From assembly GCA_950022295.1 (NCBI GenBank), contig OX465597.1:402633016-402697015 (forward strand): a stretch of 64,000 nt of DNA. Direction: 5' to 3'. This DNA is from Bromus sterilis. Its lineage: Eukaryota > Streptophyta > Magnoliopsida > Poales > Poaceae. Made by a program: the position numbers and the translations under genes. The notes beneath the pieces are model-generated. The model was not told where the DNA came from and made no database searches. It saw only the letters and a list, made by a program, of their open reading frames with translations. Shown here piece by piece: positions 46,001 to 57,649 of this stretch; position 1 is the first letter of the stretch, and every line of letters begins with the position of its first letter.

Positions 46001-46292
46001 CCATATAGACAATACAACCATATTTTTCGAAGGCAACAACGAGATCAAGATCACAGAGCATAGATACAGACATCAAGTTGTATCCAAGTGATTCAACAAG
46101 CATGACTTTATCAATGTGTTGGTCTCGAGAGATAGCCACTCTGCCGAGACCCAAAACCTTACTTTTACCTTTATCAGCGAAGGTGATGGTTTTCTTTGAA
46201 GAAGGACCCAGTGATGATTCCATAAGAAGGCTTCTGTCACAAGTCATGTGATTTGTACATCCACTGTCCATCACCCATTCAGTCTTTCCCTA
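43083..46292 (-). pseudogene. Element G pol: protease, integrase, RT, RNase H
   Basis: One frame is interrupted by a TAG at 46290-46292 before the protease and by stops at 45372-45374 (TGA), 43683-43685 (TGA) and 43461-43463 (TAG). The protease is MDSGCTNHMT. The integrase has the gag-preintegrase WHRRLGHAGM, zinc ligands CGACEAGK, HMDLFGP, RSDNGTEF and PQQNGVVERKN, so the D-D-E residues are present. RT has VNEVQVDR-type upstream sequence, GTKWIYRNKLDEDG, ARLVAQGYTQVEG, YQMDVKSAFLNG, YGLKQAPRAWYD and the active site YVDDIIFG. RNase H has GYSDSDYAGD and STAEAEYIAAGAS and ends near HVKTEDQLADIFTKPL. The TAG at 43461 probably replaces a Trp codon and the TGA at 45372 an Arg codon. Confidence 0.88.
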
Positions 46293-46505
46293 CAAAGGAA
46301 TTAGTATCTCATACAACAAGTTATGAGCCAGTCTCAGTTTGAGGATTTTATGGTTCCTCAGAATTAATTCCTCAGGATGTTCCTCAGGATTGATTCTATG
46401 AAACCAAACAATATAAATATCCTTCAACTGACTCAAATGATGTTGTCCTAGGCATATGATCTGCAGAATTTGTAATTGCCTCAGGACATGTCCCTGCAAG
46501 GATGA
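46293..46505 (-). other. Degraded gag-pol junction of element G
   Basis: About 210 bp between the stop after the gag segment and the protease. It remains in the same frame but gives no recognisable motif; the CCHC region expected here is not clear. Confidence 0.4.
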
Positions 46506-47933
46506 TTAGTTCTTAACCACCCACATCTTATTGGGTGGTCTTGAGGCACATGAGGACTGATGAGGGTGATGAGACCTAATGGGGTGTGAGATGGTGGCAT
46601 CAGGATAAGAAAATGAATAAGCATTCTTATGAGGAGCTTCCCTGTGAACAAAATGGTTAGCAGATACATGATTATAATCATTTCCTTTTGAGGTATCGTC
46701 CTCAGATGATATCCTCAGCTCATTTGCATCTGCATTCACAGGAAGGTTAGTGATGAGGTCCTTCTGAACCCAGATCTGCTTGACTGGAGGACCGTTCCTG
46801 CAGTTAGTTCCGATGTATCTGGAAAATACCTCACCATTAACATTCTTAAACAGTTTATAGTTTGAGTCAAAAGCCTCAATCATCACATCAGAAGAAACAA
46901 TATCATAACCAGATAAAGTATAGGGATCAGGAGCAGGCATCTTTGCCCGAACCCAAGTGGTCTCTGGATATTGTTCAGGTTTCCAGTAAGACCCATCAGG
47001 GTTGAGTTTCCGAGTGAATGCGACACATTCATTCCTCGGGTTCCTGTTGAGGATCTGTTTCTTGAGGATGTCACAAAGGGTCTGATGTCCTTTCGGACAC
47101 TTGAACATGCCGGTTTCCAATAGACTCTTCAACCTAGCATTTTCTTCAGCAATGTCTATGGTATCCTCAGATGAGGGGTTAGATACCATAGAAGCAATAG
47201 AAATAACAGAGTCTGAAGACATTGAGGAACTAGGCACAGAGATGATACGATCATGTTCAATGCATTTTAAACAGGGAGGATTAAATCCTTCTTGTGGCAT
47301 GATGATCTGTTGGGAGAGGAGTGAATCATTTTCTTTCCTCAGATCGTCATGAGACATCCTTACGCGTTCAAGTTCTTGTTTCCTCATGAGGAACTCATGA
47401 GCCAGCTTTTCATGATCGGTAAGGAGTGCCTCATGACGATTGAACAAGTCATCAAACTTTGACTGAAGAATTTTTGATTCATCAGTCAACATTTGAGTCT
47501 TCGTAATTTCCTCAACCAACATATCATCACTCTTGTTTAGTGAGATCTGAATCTTTTCAAGTGCACGTTGTTGCTTAGATGCAAGTTTAGCAAGTTTAGC
47601 ATAGTTTTCATCAGGTTCTTCATCAGAGGAATCATCTGATGATGAGTATGAAGATACCTTGGAGGGCTTGGCCATGAAGCAGAAGGAAGGGGTTATGTCT
47701 TCAGCTTCATCATCAACATGTGATAGACCAGATTCCTCAGTGCTGAAGATTGACTTTGAGACAAGCGTCGTGGCAAGAGCCAGACCGGCCACACCCTCAG
47801 ATTCTTCAGATTCTTCTTCCTCAGCATCAGGGTTGGAACCAGATTCTTCCGAGTCCAATTATTTTCCGAGATATGCGCGAGCCTTACGGGAACTGATATT
47901 CCTGTATCCAGCAGACTTTGAGGATCTTGAGGA
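46506..47933 (-). pseudogene. Element G gag, C-terminal part, cut by H
   Basis: The frame carries Ser/Asp/Glu-rich sequence (SEESGSNPDAEEEESEESEG, SSYSSSDDSSDEEPDEN), then a long coiled coil (about residues 85-190, KLASKQQRALEKIQISLNKS through KLAHEFLMRKQELERVRMSH). A later part has FKCPKGHQTLCDILKKQ and GSYWKPEQYPETTWVRAKMP. This long coiled-coil gag is typical of SIRE-type elements. A TAA at 47859-47861 lies just downstream of a basic segment (RNISSRKARAYLGK); left of that only about 70 bp remain before element H begins at 47934. The N-terminal capsid part must lie beyond H. Confidence 0.75.
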
Positions 47934-49428
47934 TGAAGGGTTCGTAGCAAGGAAAAAAAAACAAATTCCTACGCATAAACAACCAACAAGCCAAGATCTA
48001 ATCTAGGAGATGTAAGCAACGAGTAGGATGTCATAGAAGAACTCACCCTCGAAGACTTAAAACGTTACGAGATCAAATCTCGTGGATGATGTAGTGGTTC
48101 ACTTGCCGATCTCAAGATCACGATGATGTACGCTGAGCGTCTCCGTGCTCGGTCACACATACAGCTTGATGACGGCCTCCGTTCCCTCGATCCAGCGGGG
48201 CAGCGGAAGTAGAGGATCCCCGGAAATCCAGCAGCACAACAACGTGATGCGGTGAAGAATCCCACGGTCACAGCTTCGCCAAGCGGAAGACCATGGTATG
48301 GAGCTCCTTTTATAGGGGAGGAGTGGGAAGCCTAAGGGGGGGGTGCGGCCAACTCATGGTGCCTCCACCTCTTCCCCTCTTGATGTGAGTGGAAGCCACA
48401 CTCACACCCACCCATGCTCCCTTAATTGTCCACTTGGAAAATCCAAAGGTTTTCTTTAATAAATAAATAAAACATTTCTATTTCTTTATTTAATATTTGT
48501 TAATCCTATTAACAAAAATTTATACATTGCACCTCGAATCATTTGTTAATTCTATTAACAACCATCCGACAAAAACCCCTTGAACTATTTCAATTTTACC
48601 CGAAAAAATTTCGGTGCTGTCCAAAACATTCTTCAATATTCTTTATCCTCTCAAAATGCATCATCAAACCTTAAGTGTGTCACCCTACGGTTCGCGAATA
48701 ATACAGACATGATTGAGACACCTCTCCGATCAATAATCAACAGCGGGATCTGGAGATCCGTGATGACTCCTATATATTCAACGATGAATCTTGTGATCGT
48801 GTGAACCATCAACGTCGTAACTAATTCCCTTTGTCTCGCGATATTTTACTTGTCCGAGATCCGATCATCGGTATCAACCATACCTTGTTCGATCTCGTTT
48901 CCGACAAGTACTCTTTTACTCATTCTGTGATATGACATTCTTGTGACCTAGTCACGTGCTTGCAAGCGGTGTCAATGTGATATCACCGAGAGGGCCCAGA
49001 GTATATCTCTCCGTCATTTTGGATGGACAAATCCCATTCTTGATCCATGAGCCTCAACTAATACTTTCCGAATACCTAACACCACCTTTATAGTCACCCT
49101 GTTACGGTGTGACGTTTGATGTCATTAAATTATTCTTTCGGTATTAGTGATTGACATGATCTCATGGTCTAAGGAACAAGATTACTTTGAATGCAAGATA
49201 TAACAATATAAACTAAATGACTTGATCGTATTGTTATACTTAGTTTGGGTATATATTCATCACATCATTCTCCTAATGATATGATCCCGTTATTAACAAC
49301 ATCCAATGTTCATGATCAGGAAACCTTGATCATCTGTTAATCGACGAGCTAGTTAAAAGAGAGGCTTTAATAGGAACCATTGTTTGTTTATTAAACACAC
49401 ATGTATCAACGTTTCCGGTTAATACAAT
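47934..49428 (-). repeat. Inverted BARE/Angela-like Copia LTR, start missing
   Basis: Plus strand TGAAGGGTTCGTAGC..., the complement of the LTR end CCCTTCA. It runs through a TATA-like tttata (48308-48313) and the long AT-rich U3 part, but stops at ...ggttaatacaattg before the LTR's own start. Positions 47934-48406 are about 97 percent the reverse complement of 49429-49957, apart from a 55-bp stretch missing here. Confidence 0.8.
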
Positions 49429-49957
49429 TGTGAGTGTGGCTTCCACTCACATCAAGAGGGGAAGAGGTGGAGGCACCATGAGTTGGCCGCACCCCCCCCT
49501 TGGGCTGCCCACTCCTCCCCTATAAAAGGAGGGTGAGGGCTTCCCCTCCCATACCCTTGCCTCACCTCCCTTCCTCTCCACCCTCTGCTCCATACCATGG
49601 TCTTCCGCTTGGCGAAGCCCTGACCGTGGGATTCTTCACCGCATCACGTTGTTGTGCTGCTGGATTTCCGGAGATCCTCTACTTCCGCTGCCCCGCTGGA
49701 TCGAGGGAACGGAGGTCGTCATCAAGTTGTACGTGTGACCGAGCACGGAGACGCTCAGCGTACATCATCGCGATCTTGAGATCGGCAAGTGAACCACTAC
49801 ATCATCCACGAGATTTGATCTCATAACGTTTTAAGTCTTCGAGGGTGAGTTCTTCTATGACATCCTACTCGTTGCTTACATATCCTAGATTAGATCTTGG
49901 CTTGTTGGTTGTTTATGCGTAGGAATTTTTTTTGTTTTCCTTGCTACGAACCCTTCA
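49429..49957 (+). repeat. Truncated LTR of element H
   Basis: The LTR 3' half ends CTACGAACCCTTCA, one base before the PBS. tataaaa at 49521-49527 (ctcccctataaaaggaggg) is a good core promoter. The 108-residue ORF over it recurs in the inverted LTR (48065-48271) and is not a gene. Confidence 0.85.
49521..49527 (+). promoter_or_regulatory. TATA box of the Copia LTR
   Basis: tataaaa flanked by ctcccc and ggaggg; the inverted LTR keeps the same motif. Confidence 0.65.
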
Positions 49958-49958
49958 G

Positions 49959-49970
49959 TGGTATCAGAGC
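49959..49970 (+). other. Primer binding site, tRNA-iMet type
   Basis: tggtatcagagc, complementary to the 3' end of initiator tRNA-Met, the usual Copia primer. Confidence 0.92.
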
Positions 49971-51149
49971 CTCGTCTATGCGTAGATGGTTTGTACGAGT
50001 AGAACACATATGGATGTGGGAGTTGATGATCATGGTTTTGCCTCCTTTTGTATTTTGGATCCTAGTGGCATAGTGGGATGAAGCGGCCCGGACTAACCTT
50101 ACATGTCCGCGTACATGAGACTTGTTCCACGACTGACATGCAACTTGTATTGCATAAGTGGCTGGCGGGTGTCTGTCTCTCTCACTATAGTTAGGACCTA
50201 ATCTACAACGGGTTGTTAAAAATATGTTTTATCAACGTTGTGGTTTATGTTCGTAGGTATGAACGGTTCTATCTTCGTAAGCCCAAGCCACGTAAAATAT
50301 GCAAAAATAAATTAGAGACATCTAACTTGTTTTTGCAGGGCATGTGATGTGATATGGTCAATGTTACAAATTTGATGTATGAGATGATCCATTTTGTAAG
50401 TTATTGACATACCGGCAGGAGCCATATGGTTGTCTTATTATTTATGGCCTGCGTGCTGTATATCATATCCATGTGATATGTTGTAATTTGATGGACAATC
50501 AAGATGGAGGTGCCATGGACCTTGGTGCCACGCCGGTGGGATGATGAAGATCATACCATGATGCACAAGATGGAGATCAAGTGCAAGAAGGACCATATCA
50601 TATCACATTATCCATGTATGTGATGTTAATCCTTTTATGCATCTTATTTTGCTTAGACCGCGACGGTAGCATTATAAGATGATCCCTCTCAATTAATATC
50701 AAGATAATAATGTGTTCTTCCTTAGTATGCACCGTTAAGAAAGTTCGTCGTTTCGAGACACCACGTGATGATCGGGTGTGATAGACTCTTTCGCATACAA
50801 CGGGTGTTTTCAAGCCTAGCATGTACAGACATGGCCTTGAAACACACGCAATACAATGGTTCTACTTGGCGAGCCTAGCATGTACAGACATGGCCTCGGA
50901 ACACGAACCGAAAGGTAAAACATAAGTCATATGGATGATATGATGAACATGTCGATGTTCGCCTTTGCAGCTACATCATCTCACGTGATGATCGGTTTTG
51001 GTGTAGTGAATTTGGTTTGTGTAATCACCAAAACGACTAAGAGGGATGTTGTTTTTGAGTGGGAGTTCATGGGATAATTTTTTGAATTAACTTGAACTTA
51101 ATTTATCATAAACTTAGTCTAAATAGTCTTTGCAAATATGTTGTAGATC
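49971..51149 (+). other. Leader of element H
   Basis: About 1.2 kb of non-coding sequence between PBS and gag. It holds a direct repeat of about 35 bp (gcctagcatgtacagacatggcct) starting at 50814 and 50873, and cacgtgatgatcgg occurs twice (about 50763 and 50983). This could contain the packaging signal; inference only. Confidence 0.55.
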
Positions 51150-53051
51150 ATGGCTGCACCTACCTTCAATTTCAATATGTTCATGGAGAAAGAAAAGCTA
51201 GCGAACAATGGTAGCAACTTTACCAACTGGGCACTTAACCTGAGGATTCTCCTCACCGCTTGCAAGAAGCTCTATGTGCTTGATGCACCGCTAGGTGACC
51301 AGCCCGCTGATGATGCTTCTGATGAAGATAAAAATGTTTATCTGACTCAAAAATAAGACCACAATATAGTTCATTGCGGCATCCTTTATGGATTAGAACC
51401 AGAGCTGCGAAAACGTTGCGAGAAAAGCACTGCTTATGCTACAATTGGAGAATTGAAAATGATTTTCGATACCCATGCTGCAGTTGAGAGTTATGATGCT
51501 TCAGAAAAGTTCTTTAGCTGTATGATGGAAGAGAACAGCTCCGTCAGTGAGCACGTACTCAAAATGTCTGCGTACGCTGATAAGCTCATAGCCTTGGGAA
51601 TAACGATTCCCAATGAGCTAGGGATACATCATGTTCTTCAATCTCTGCCACCTAGTTACAAGAACTTTGTGATGAACTATAATTTGCAAGGCATGAAGAA
51701 GTCTCTTCCTGAGCTTCTCTCGATGCTTAAAACTGCTGAAGTGGAGATCAAGAAAGAGCATCAAGTGTTGATGATCAATAAGACCACTAGTTTCAAGAAA
51801 GGCAAGAAAGGCAAACCAAAGGGCAACTTCAAGAAGGTTGGCAAGTCTGTTTCTACACCTGAGAAGAAAACCAAGAATGGTCCTAAGCCTGAGACTGAGT
51901 GCTTCTATTGCAAGGGCACTGGCCACTGGAAGCGAAACTGCCCCAAATATCTGGCAGATAAGATGGCCGGCAAAGTGAACAAAGGTATATGTGATATACA
52001 TGTTATTGATGTGTACCTTACTAGTACTCGCAGTAGCGCCTGGGTATTTGATACTGGTTCGGTTGCTCACATATGTAACTCGAAACAGGAACTGCAGAAT
52101 AAGCGACCACTAGCAAAGGATGAGGTGACGATGATCGTCGGCAATGGATCAAGAGTTGATGTGATCGCCGTCGGCACGCTACCTCTTCGTTTAACGTCTG
52201 GATTAGTTATAAACCTGAATAAATGTTATCTGGTGCCTGCGTTGAGCATGAACATCATTTCTGGATCTTTCTTAATGCAGAGTGGTTATTCCTTTAAGTC
52301 CGAGAACAATGGTTGTTCGATTTATATGAATAATATCTTTTATGGTCACGCACCTGAGAAGAATGGTTTATTTCTTTTGAATCTTGATAGTATTGATACA
52401 CATATTCATAGTGTGAATGCCAAAAGAATCAAGTTAAATGATCATATTGCTACTTACATGTGGCATTGCCGCTTAGGTCATTTTGGTGTTAAACGCATGA
52501 AGAAGCTCCATTCTGATGGACTCTTAGAATCACTTGATTATGAATCATTTGAAACGTGTGAACCATGCCTTATGGGCAAGATGACTAGAACCCCGTTTTC
52601 AGGTTCTATGGAACGGGCGACAGACTTACTGGAAATCAACATACTGATGTGTGTGGACCAATGAGTGTATCGGCGCGCGGTGGATATCGTTATTTTGTCA
52701 CTTTCACAAATGATTTGAGTAGATATGGATATATTTACTTAATGAAACACAAATCTGAGACGTTTGAAAAGTTCAAAGAATTTTAGTGTGAAGTTGAAAA
52801 TCATCGTAACAGAAAGATTAAATTTCTACGATCTGATCGTGGAGGTGAATATTTAAGTTACGAGTTTGGCATGCATATGAAACAATGTGGAATAGTTTCA
52901 CAACTCACACCTGCCGGAACACCACAACGTAATGGTGTTTCCGAACGTCGTAATCGTACTTTATTGGATATGGTTCGATCTATGATGTCTCTTACAGATT
53001 TGCCACTGTCATTTTGGGGTTATGCACTAGAGACCGCTGCATTCACTTTAA
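51150..53051 (+). pseudogene. Element H gag, protease and 5' integrase
   Basis: The ATG at 51150 (catggctgc) starts a Copia gag (FNFNMFMEKEKLANNGSNFT, then LRILLTACKKLYVLD). A TAA at 51354-51356 interrupts it, after which the frame reopens (VHCGILYGLEPELR, LQSLPPSYKNFVMNY). The zinc knuckle is CFYCKGTGHWKRNC. The protease is VFDTGSVAHICN. The pre-integrase is WHCRLGHFGVKRM and CEPCLMGKM. A one-base frameshift near 52640 closes the frame at 52664. Integrase continues in another frame, with a TAG at 52784-52786, RSDRGGEYLSYEFGMH and GTPQRNGVSERRNRTLLDMV, and ends at AAFTL where element I is inserted. The protein would be the usual single Copia polyprotein. Confidence 0.85.
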
Positions 53052-56000
53052 TGTCGGGACCCGGGGTTAGCGTATGCAAGTCCCGCTACGACATAGTCAT
53101 ATGGAGAGCCGAGAACCGTACCCACTTGTCTAAGCAGACAAGGCCAAGCACAGAACGTTCTCGGAAAGCATCGTACGTGAGGGGCATCCCATCCAGGCCG
53201 GATGATCAACTGAGATGGGTCCTCATCGTCCGCACACAAGTCTAATGATATGGGTGATGAACTCCCATATTCAAAGACAAGTCGCCTCAACCATACTATC
53301 GACTATCTCATAACCCTTACATAGACTTACTCCAGCCCGATCACTTAGTCGGGGTCTAGGGCGGGCTCGATCATACATCAAAGTGTGCACATCTAAGGGC
53401 CACTGGGTGTATGAAAGACCGCCAGCCAGATCACAACTAAGGTCTCGAAAACCCATACTAAGACATGCATGTTATAAACATAAACGCAGCACACATGCCT
53501 TGTATGAACAGCAGGTATCATTGCAATTCTCTACAAAGTATACATATTTATTAATAACTCTTAAAGAGTGCACACAGAGATCACAAGCATGTGATCCAAC
53601 ATTACAACAGACAAGCGGAAGCAAAGTAGGTCTGAGTACAGACAAGTTTAAAAAATGGCTTAGAGAAGCCTTATCTAAAAACAAACCCTCCACGGGGGAA
53701 CCAGTCGTCTGACTGGGACTACACTAGCTTGGTCTTGGTCTGAGTCTTCATTCTTCGAGCTTCGGGTAGAAGCCACCATCGGGGTCGGTGGGTTAATCTA
53801 AAACATAGATTAAGCAAACGTGAGTACAAAATCGTACTCAGCAAGACTTACATAGGATCTATACTACTCATGCATATGTATCAAGGTAAAGGGAGGTGGG
53901 GTTTCACTTGCAGAAGTGCCAGCTTTGACTTGGCTAGTCCTGAACTACGAGTACCAGACTTGAGGTAAGAAGCGTACACGAGTCCACTACATCTCTTCAA
54001 CCAATTACCCCACTATGGTTACTTCCTCGACTTCCCCACGAGAAGCACCCCATAGTACTCACGCTTATCTTGGTGTATTTTAGAAGTATCCAGTTCAAGT
54101 TGTCTAATAATCAAGCACAGCTCTCCAAGCAGTCCTTAACCGCGGACGCGGCTATTCGAATAGTTTTGTTAACCCTGCAGGGGTGTACCGCTACACACAC
54201 ACACTCATCAGTTACCTCCTGGGAGTGGGACCCTTCAAGCGGGTACCGGCGAGGATGTTGCCACGACACTTCGCCCACAGCTCCGTTCTAGTCCAGAGAG
54301 TCGCCTATCTGAGTGGGATCCGTATGGAAGTCCGGCCGAGGTTCCAGTACAGCCTCAAACGATGTGTGCAGGGTCCCAAGCCGGTCTTGAAAAGCCGTTC
54401 ATCCACTTCGCAGACCGTGCCACAGCCCTACCAGAACTCCGAACTAATGCGACTCCTGGGGTTCGAACGGGGTGAGGTACTAGGTCGAGAGGGGTCAGTG
54501 AGCCCAATGTGTGGTTGTACTCTTTTTCTTGGATCACCACACAAGAACTCGGACTTAAGGCGGTGTTCAACGAGATAACCCACTGTGTACTCATACACAG
54601 CCTCTCATCGTTCACCTTGTATTAGGGTAGATTCACCAACACGTTTCACTTTCGTCAACACCATGTTTATCATCATCCCGACTCACATCATAAGCAACCT
54701 CATTGTACCACTAAGCATGCAATAAGCAGTAACATTTGCAGGGGCCACATGATATCAACCAACTCCTACATCTGCTAGGATTGTGGTTTGCTTACTACGG
54801 TGACAAGATGATAGGTCATGCAAAGGATATGGGTTCAACTATGCGGTAGAAACGATATCATGGTGATCATCCTAAACAATGCATAAGCGAGACATGAGAG
54901 GGAAGTGGGATTTTATCGACATGATCAATGGGGGTTTGCTTGCCTTGCTGACGAGGTTCAGTCACGGGGTCTTCAACGAAGGGGGTGACCTCGGGTTCCG
55001 GCTCCACTTCTATCCGAGCAAACAATACAAACAAAGTGATCAACATAAGGTACAATGCACAAGCACATGATCAATTGTATAAGTGATGTTCATGGTACTG
55101 AGGCGTTCAGCATTCCATTTAAAAGGAGTATATTGCATTTGAGTTGCAAATTCAAACTCCATTTGAATTATCGATGAATTTCAAATGCATTTGAATGCAT
55201 GAAAGTTCATCTAAAAAGTTGATCATGAAGTGAGGTGGTATAGTTGAGGTAATGTCTCTGATGTGGGGGTGAAACTATACAAAAGAAGTGTGTGGCAAAA
55301 TCATTTGCAATTTCACCCCAAATTTGAATTTGAATTAAATGCATATGGATGTTTTCCACTGTTCACCCAATTTTAATTGGTCAAACATGAAAGCAGAGCC
55401 CATATTCATAATCCTTGGATTTTTCTGATATTTTTAGACATATTATTTATTAAATTTGGAGTTAATATAAATTTTCTATGAATTATTGAAGTTTTGGGTA
55501 TTTTCTGGAATTTCTGTAATTACTGAAATTAAATAAATTGATTTAAAAGTTTTACCGCATCAGCATGATGTCATTGTGACATCAGAGGGGGGGCTGACTG
55601 GTGGGCCAGGGATGTCAGTGACACAGGGCTTAAATAACCGGATGTTTAAACTAACTGGGGTTAGTTAGTGGCCAGGGGGGCCACTGTCAGTGAGGTGGGG
55701 TTAGTTTAGGAGGGGTGGTTAAGGGGGTCATTAGGCCTAATGGCCGGCGGCTAGTCGCCGGTGGCACGGGCACGGCGGCGTCCTCGCCGGAGTTTCCTAC
55801 AGGCCACGGGAGAACACGAGACGGCTACCAAATTGAAGCCCGCACACGCCTGCATCACGCTGCACCCACGGGGAGGCCTGGGAGTGGCCGGAGCCTCGCC
55901 GGCGTCGTGCTCAGCGGCGACCGTGGCTCTGTGAAGACGAGGACGGCGATTTGGGGCACGGGAAAGGAAGATGGAGGCACTAGGAGGTGGCTACGGGCCG

Positions 56001-57095
56001 TCCGCGTCTAATGGCGTGAGCTGGAGCTCAAGGAGAGGCTCGGGGCCACGGCTACTTCAAACTCGGGGCGGCCGGAGCTTCGGGTAACGGTGAACTTGCG
56101 AGGGGAGGCACGAGGAGAGCCACGGGAGGGATCAATCGAGGCAGGAGCTCACCCTGGAGCTACTGGAGGGGACGGCGAGGTCGTAGGGGTGTTGATGGTG
56201 ACGAATTCCGGTGAAGACTCCGCGGCGGCCGGCGAAACAAGGTTGGAGCTGGCGTCGTCTCCGGGTCCGTTGAGCTCCAATTGATGGAGGGGATCGACGA
56301 AGACGTCGTCGTGGACTTGCCTAGACACAGTGGCTCTCCGTGTAGGGCTCTGTGGCCGCGCGTTTGCTCGTCGGCGGCGACGTCGTGCGCTCGGTCGCGA
56401 TGGGATCTCAACGAGGAGGAGGCTAGAGGAAGCGGCGATGGGGGAAAAATGCGGGGCGTCTTGGCGGGCTCCGTGGCGCCAGGATAAGGAAGGGGAGGCC
56501 TAGAAGGGCCAGGGCGTCGCCGTGGCGTCGTCGCCGCGCTCCCAGCTCCAGCGAGCAGCTTGGAGGGGCGGGGGTAGAAGACGACAAGCCCGCTGGTGGG
56601 CTGGGCCGAGGCGACAGGAGGTGGGCCTCGCCTGTGGGCGACAGGTAAGTGCCTTTTACTTTTTTTTATATATTTATGCTTCTCTTGTTGACCTAGCTAA
56701 TAAAATAGCTAGGTATTTTTATAAATGCCATAATTTTTTATATGGCCTCACAAAATATAGAGCTAGCCACTTATAAAATTTGGCACTTTTTAAAATTCAA
56801 AACATTTGAATTTTAAATCAAATAGGGGTTTATTTGATTTTCCAAGGCACTGTTTGAAAATTAGAAAATTCCATGAGCATGGGATTGATCCCAAACCACT
56901 TTTAAAATGATCAGCATCATTTATAGGAATTTTCCAAGCATTCAAATGATTTTTGGAAAAAGATTTTTATCTGGCTATTTGATTTATATTCTCAGGGCTT
57001 TCTTTTCCCCATTTTTGAATTGCAATTTGAATATTGATCATGAATGCAAAGGCACAATAAAACCCTAGCACTTACCTAACTTGGGGTTGTGACAA
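53052..57095 (-). repeat. 3' LTR of element I (about 4.0 kb)
   Basis: Plus strand TGTCGGGACCCGGGG ... GGGGTTGTGACA; on the minus strand TGTCACAACCCC ... GGTCCCGACA, with TGTC/GACA ends. It contains acacacacac at 54193-54202, AT-rich (55050-55560) and GC-rich (55720-56640) sections. No gene is supported; ORFs in the GC-rich part (for example 55715-56011) have no domain. Confidence 0.85.
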
Positions 57096-57649
57096 CTCGC
57101 CCCCACTCAAAAGAATCTCGTCCCGAGATTCAGAAGTCTGCGGGAGGAAGGAGGGATACTCAGCACTGAGACGGTCTTCTCTTTCCCACGTAGCTTCTCT
57201 CTCAGAGTGGTGTGACCACTGAACTTTCAGAAACTTGATCTTCTTTTGGCGAGTGACTCGCTCTGCAGAATCAAGAATACGAACAGGGTATTCTCAATAA
57301 GAAAGGTCATCTTGTAGATCAAGCGTTTCATGGTCAACTTCGCGGATGGGGTCCTTGAAGCAACGCCTGAGTTGTGACACGTGGAATACATCATGTACTC
57401 GGGAAAGATGCAGGGGTAGTTCAAGTTGGTAGGCAACTTCTCCACGTTTAGCAATAATGCGGAAGGGTCTGATGTAACGTGGGGCCAACTTGCCTTTGAT
57501 ACCGAATCGTTGGGTACCCTTCAGAGGAGTAACCCGGAGGTAAGCCTTCTCATCCAGATTGTAGCTTTCCTTTCTATGATGACGATCATAGTAGCTTTTC
57601 TGACGAGACTGTGCGGCTTTCAAACGGTCACGAACAATGCGAACTTCTC
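57073..57649 (-). pseudogene. Element I pol C-terminus with chromodomain
   Basis: After a one-base deletion near 57650 the integrase C-terminal region continues in a new frame (YYDRHHRKESYNLDEKAYLR, LAPRYIRPFRII, LSRVHDVFHVSQLRRC). An in-frame TGA lies at 57294-57296. Beyond it the chromodomain-like part is intact (VQWSHHSEREATWEREDRL), which in chromoviruses binds modified histone tails and steers integration to heterochromatin. The frame runs about 20 bases into the LTR, ending at 57073-57075. The PPT (57096-57107, minus-strand agtgggggcgagt) therefore lies inside the coding frame. Confidence 0.8.
57096..57108 (-). other. Polypurine tract of element I
   Basis: Minus strand agtgggggcgagt, directly before the LTR start TGTCACAACC. 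Confidence 0.7.

Larger units (their letters stand above)
36589..47933 (-). mobile_element. Element G: SIRE-like Ty1/Copia retrotransposon with a third ORF, interrupted by H
   Basis: On the minus strand the order is gag (N-terminus lost at 47933), protease, integrase, RT, RNase H (Copia order), a long third ORF, PPT and 3' LTR (38021-36589). Copia order plus a large ORF after pol and a long coiled-coil gag indicate the SIRE (Maximus-type) lineage. The 5' LTR lies beyond element H and is not seen. Several in-frame stops make it non-functional. Confidence 0.85.
49429..53051 (+). mobile_element. Element H: BARE/Angela-like Ty1/Copia retrotransposon, cut by element I
   Basis: Plus orientation: LTR 3' half (49429-49957), tRNA-iMet PBS, leader, gag with CCHC, protease, and integrase up to 53051, where the LTR of element I begins. 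RT and RNase H would lie beyond I and are not in the window. The LTR start is missing because of the inverted junction at 49428/49429. Confidence 0.85.

Noticed and set aside
53052..55075. Solo host gene fragment (ORFs near 53383-54578 repeated at 62308-63515)
   Set aside because: The repeat is explained by the LTR and tandem duplication; translations have no domain.
55715..56487. Gly/Arg-rich ORFs in the 4-kb LTR of element I
   Set aside because: Inside an LTR, GC-driven, no domain, several overlapping frames.
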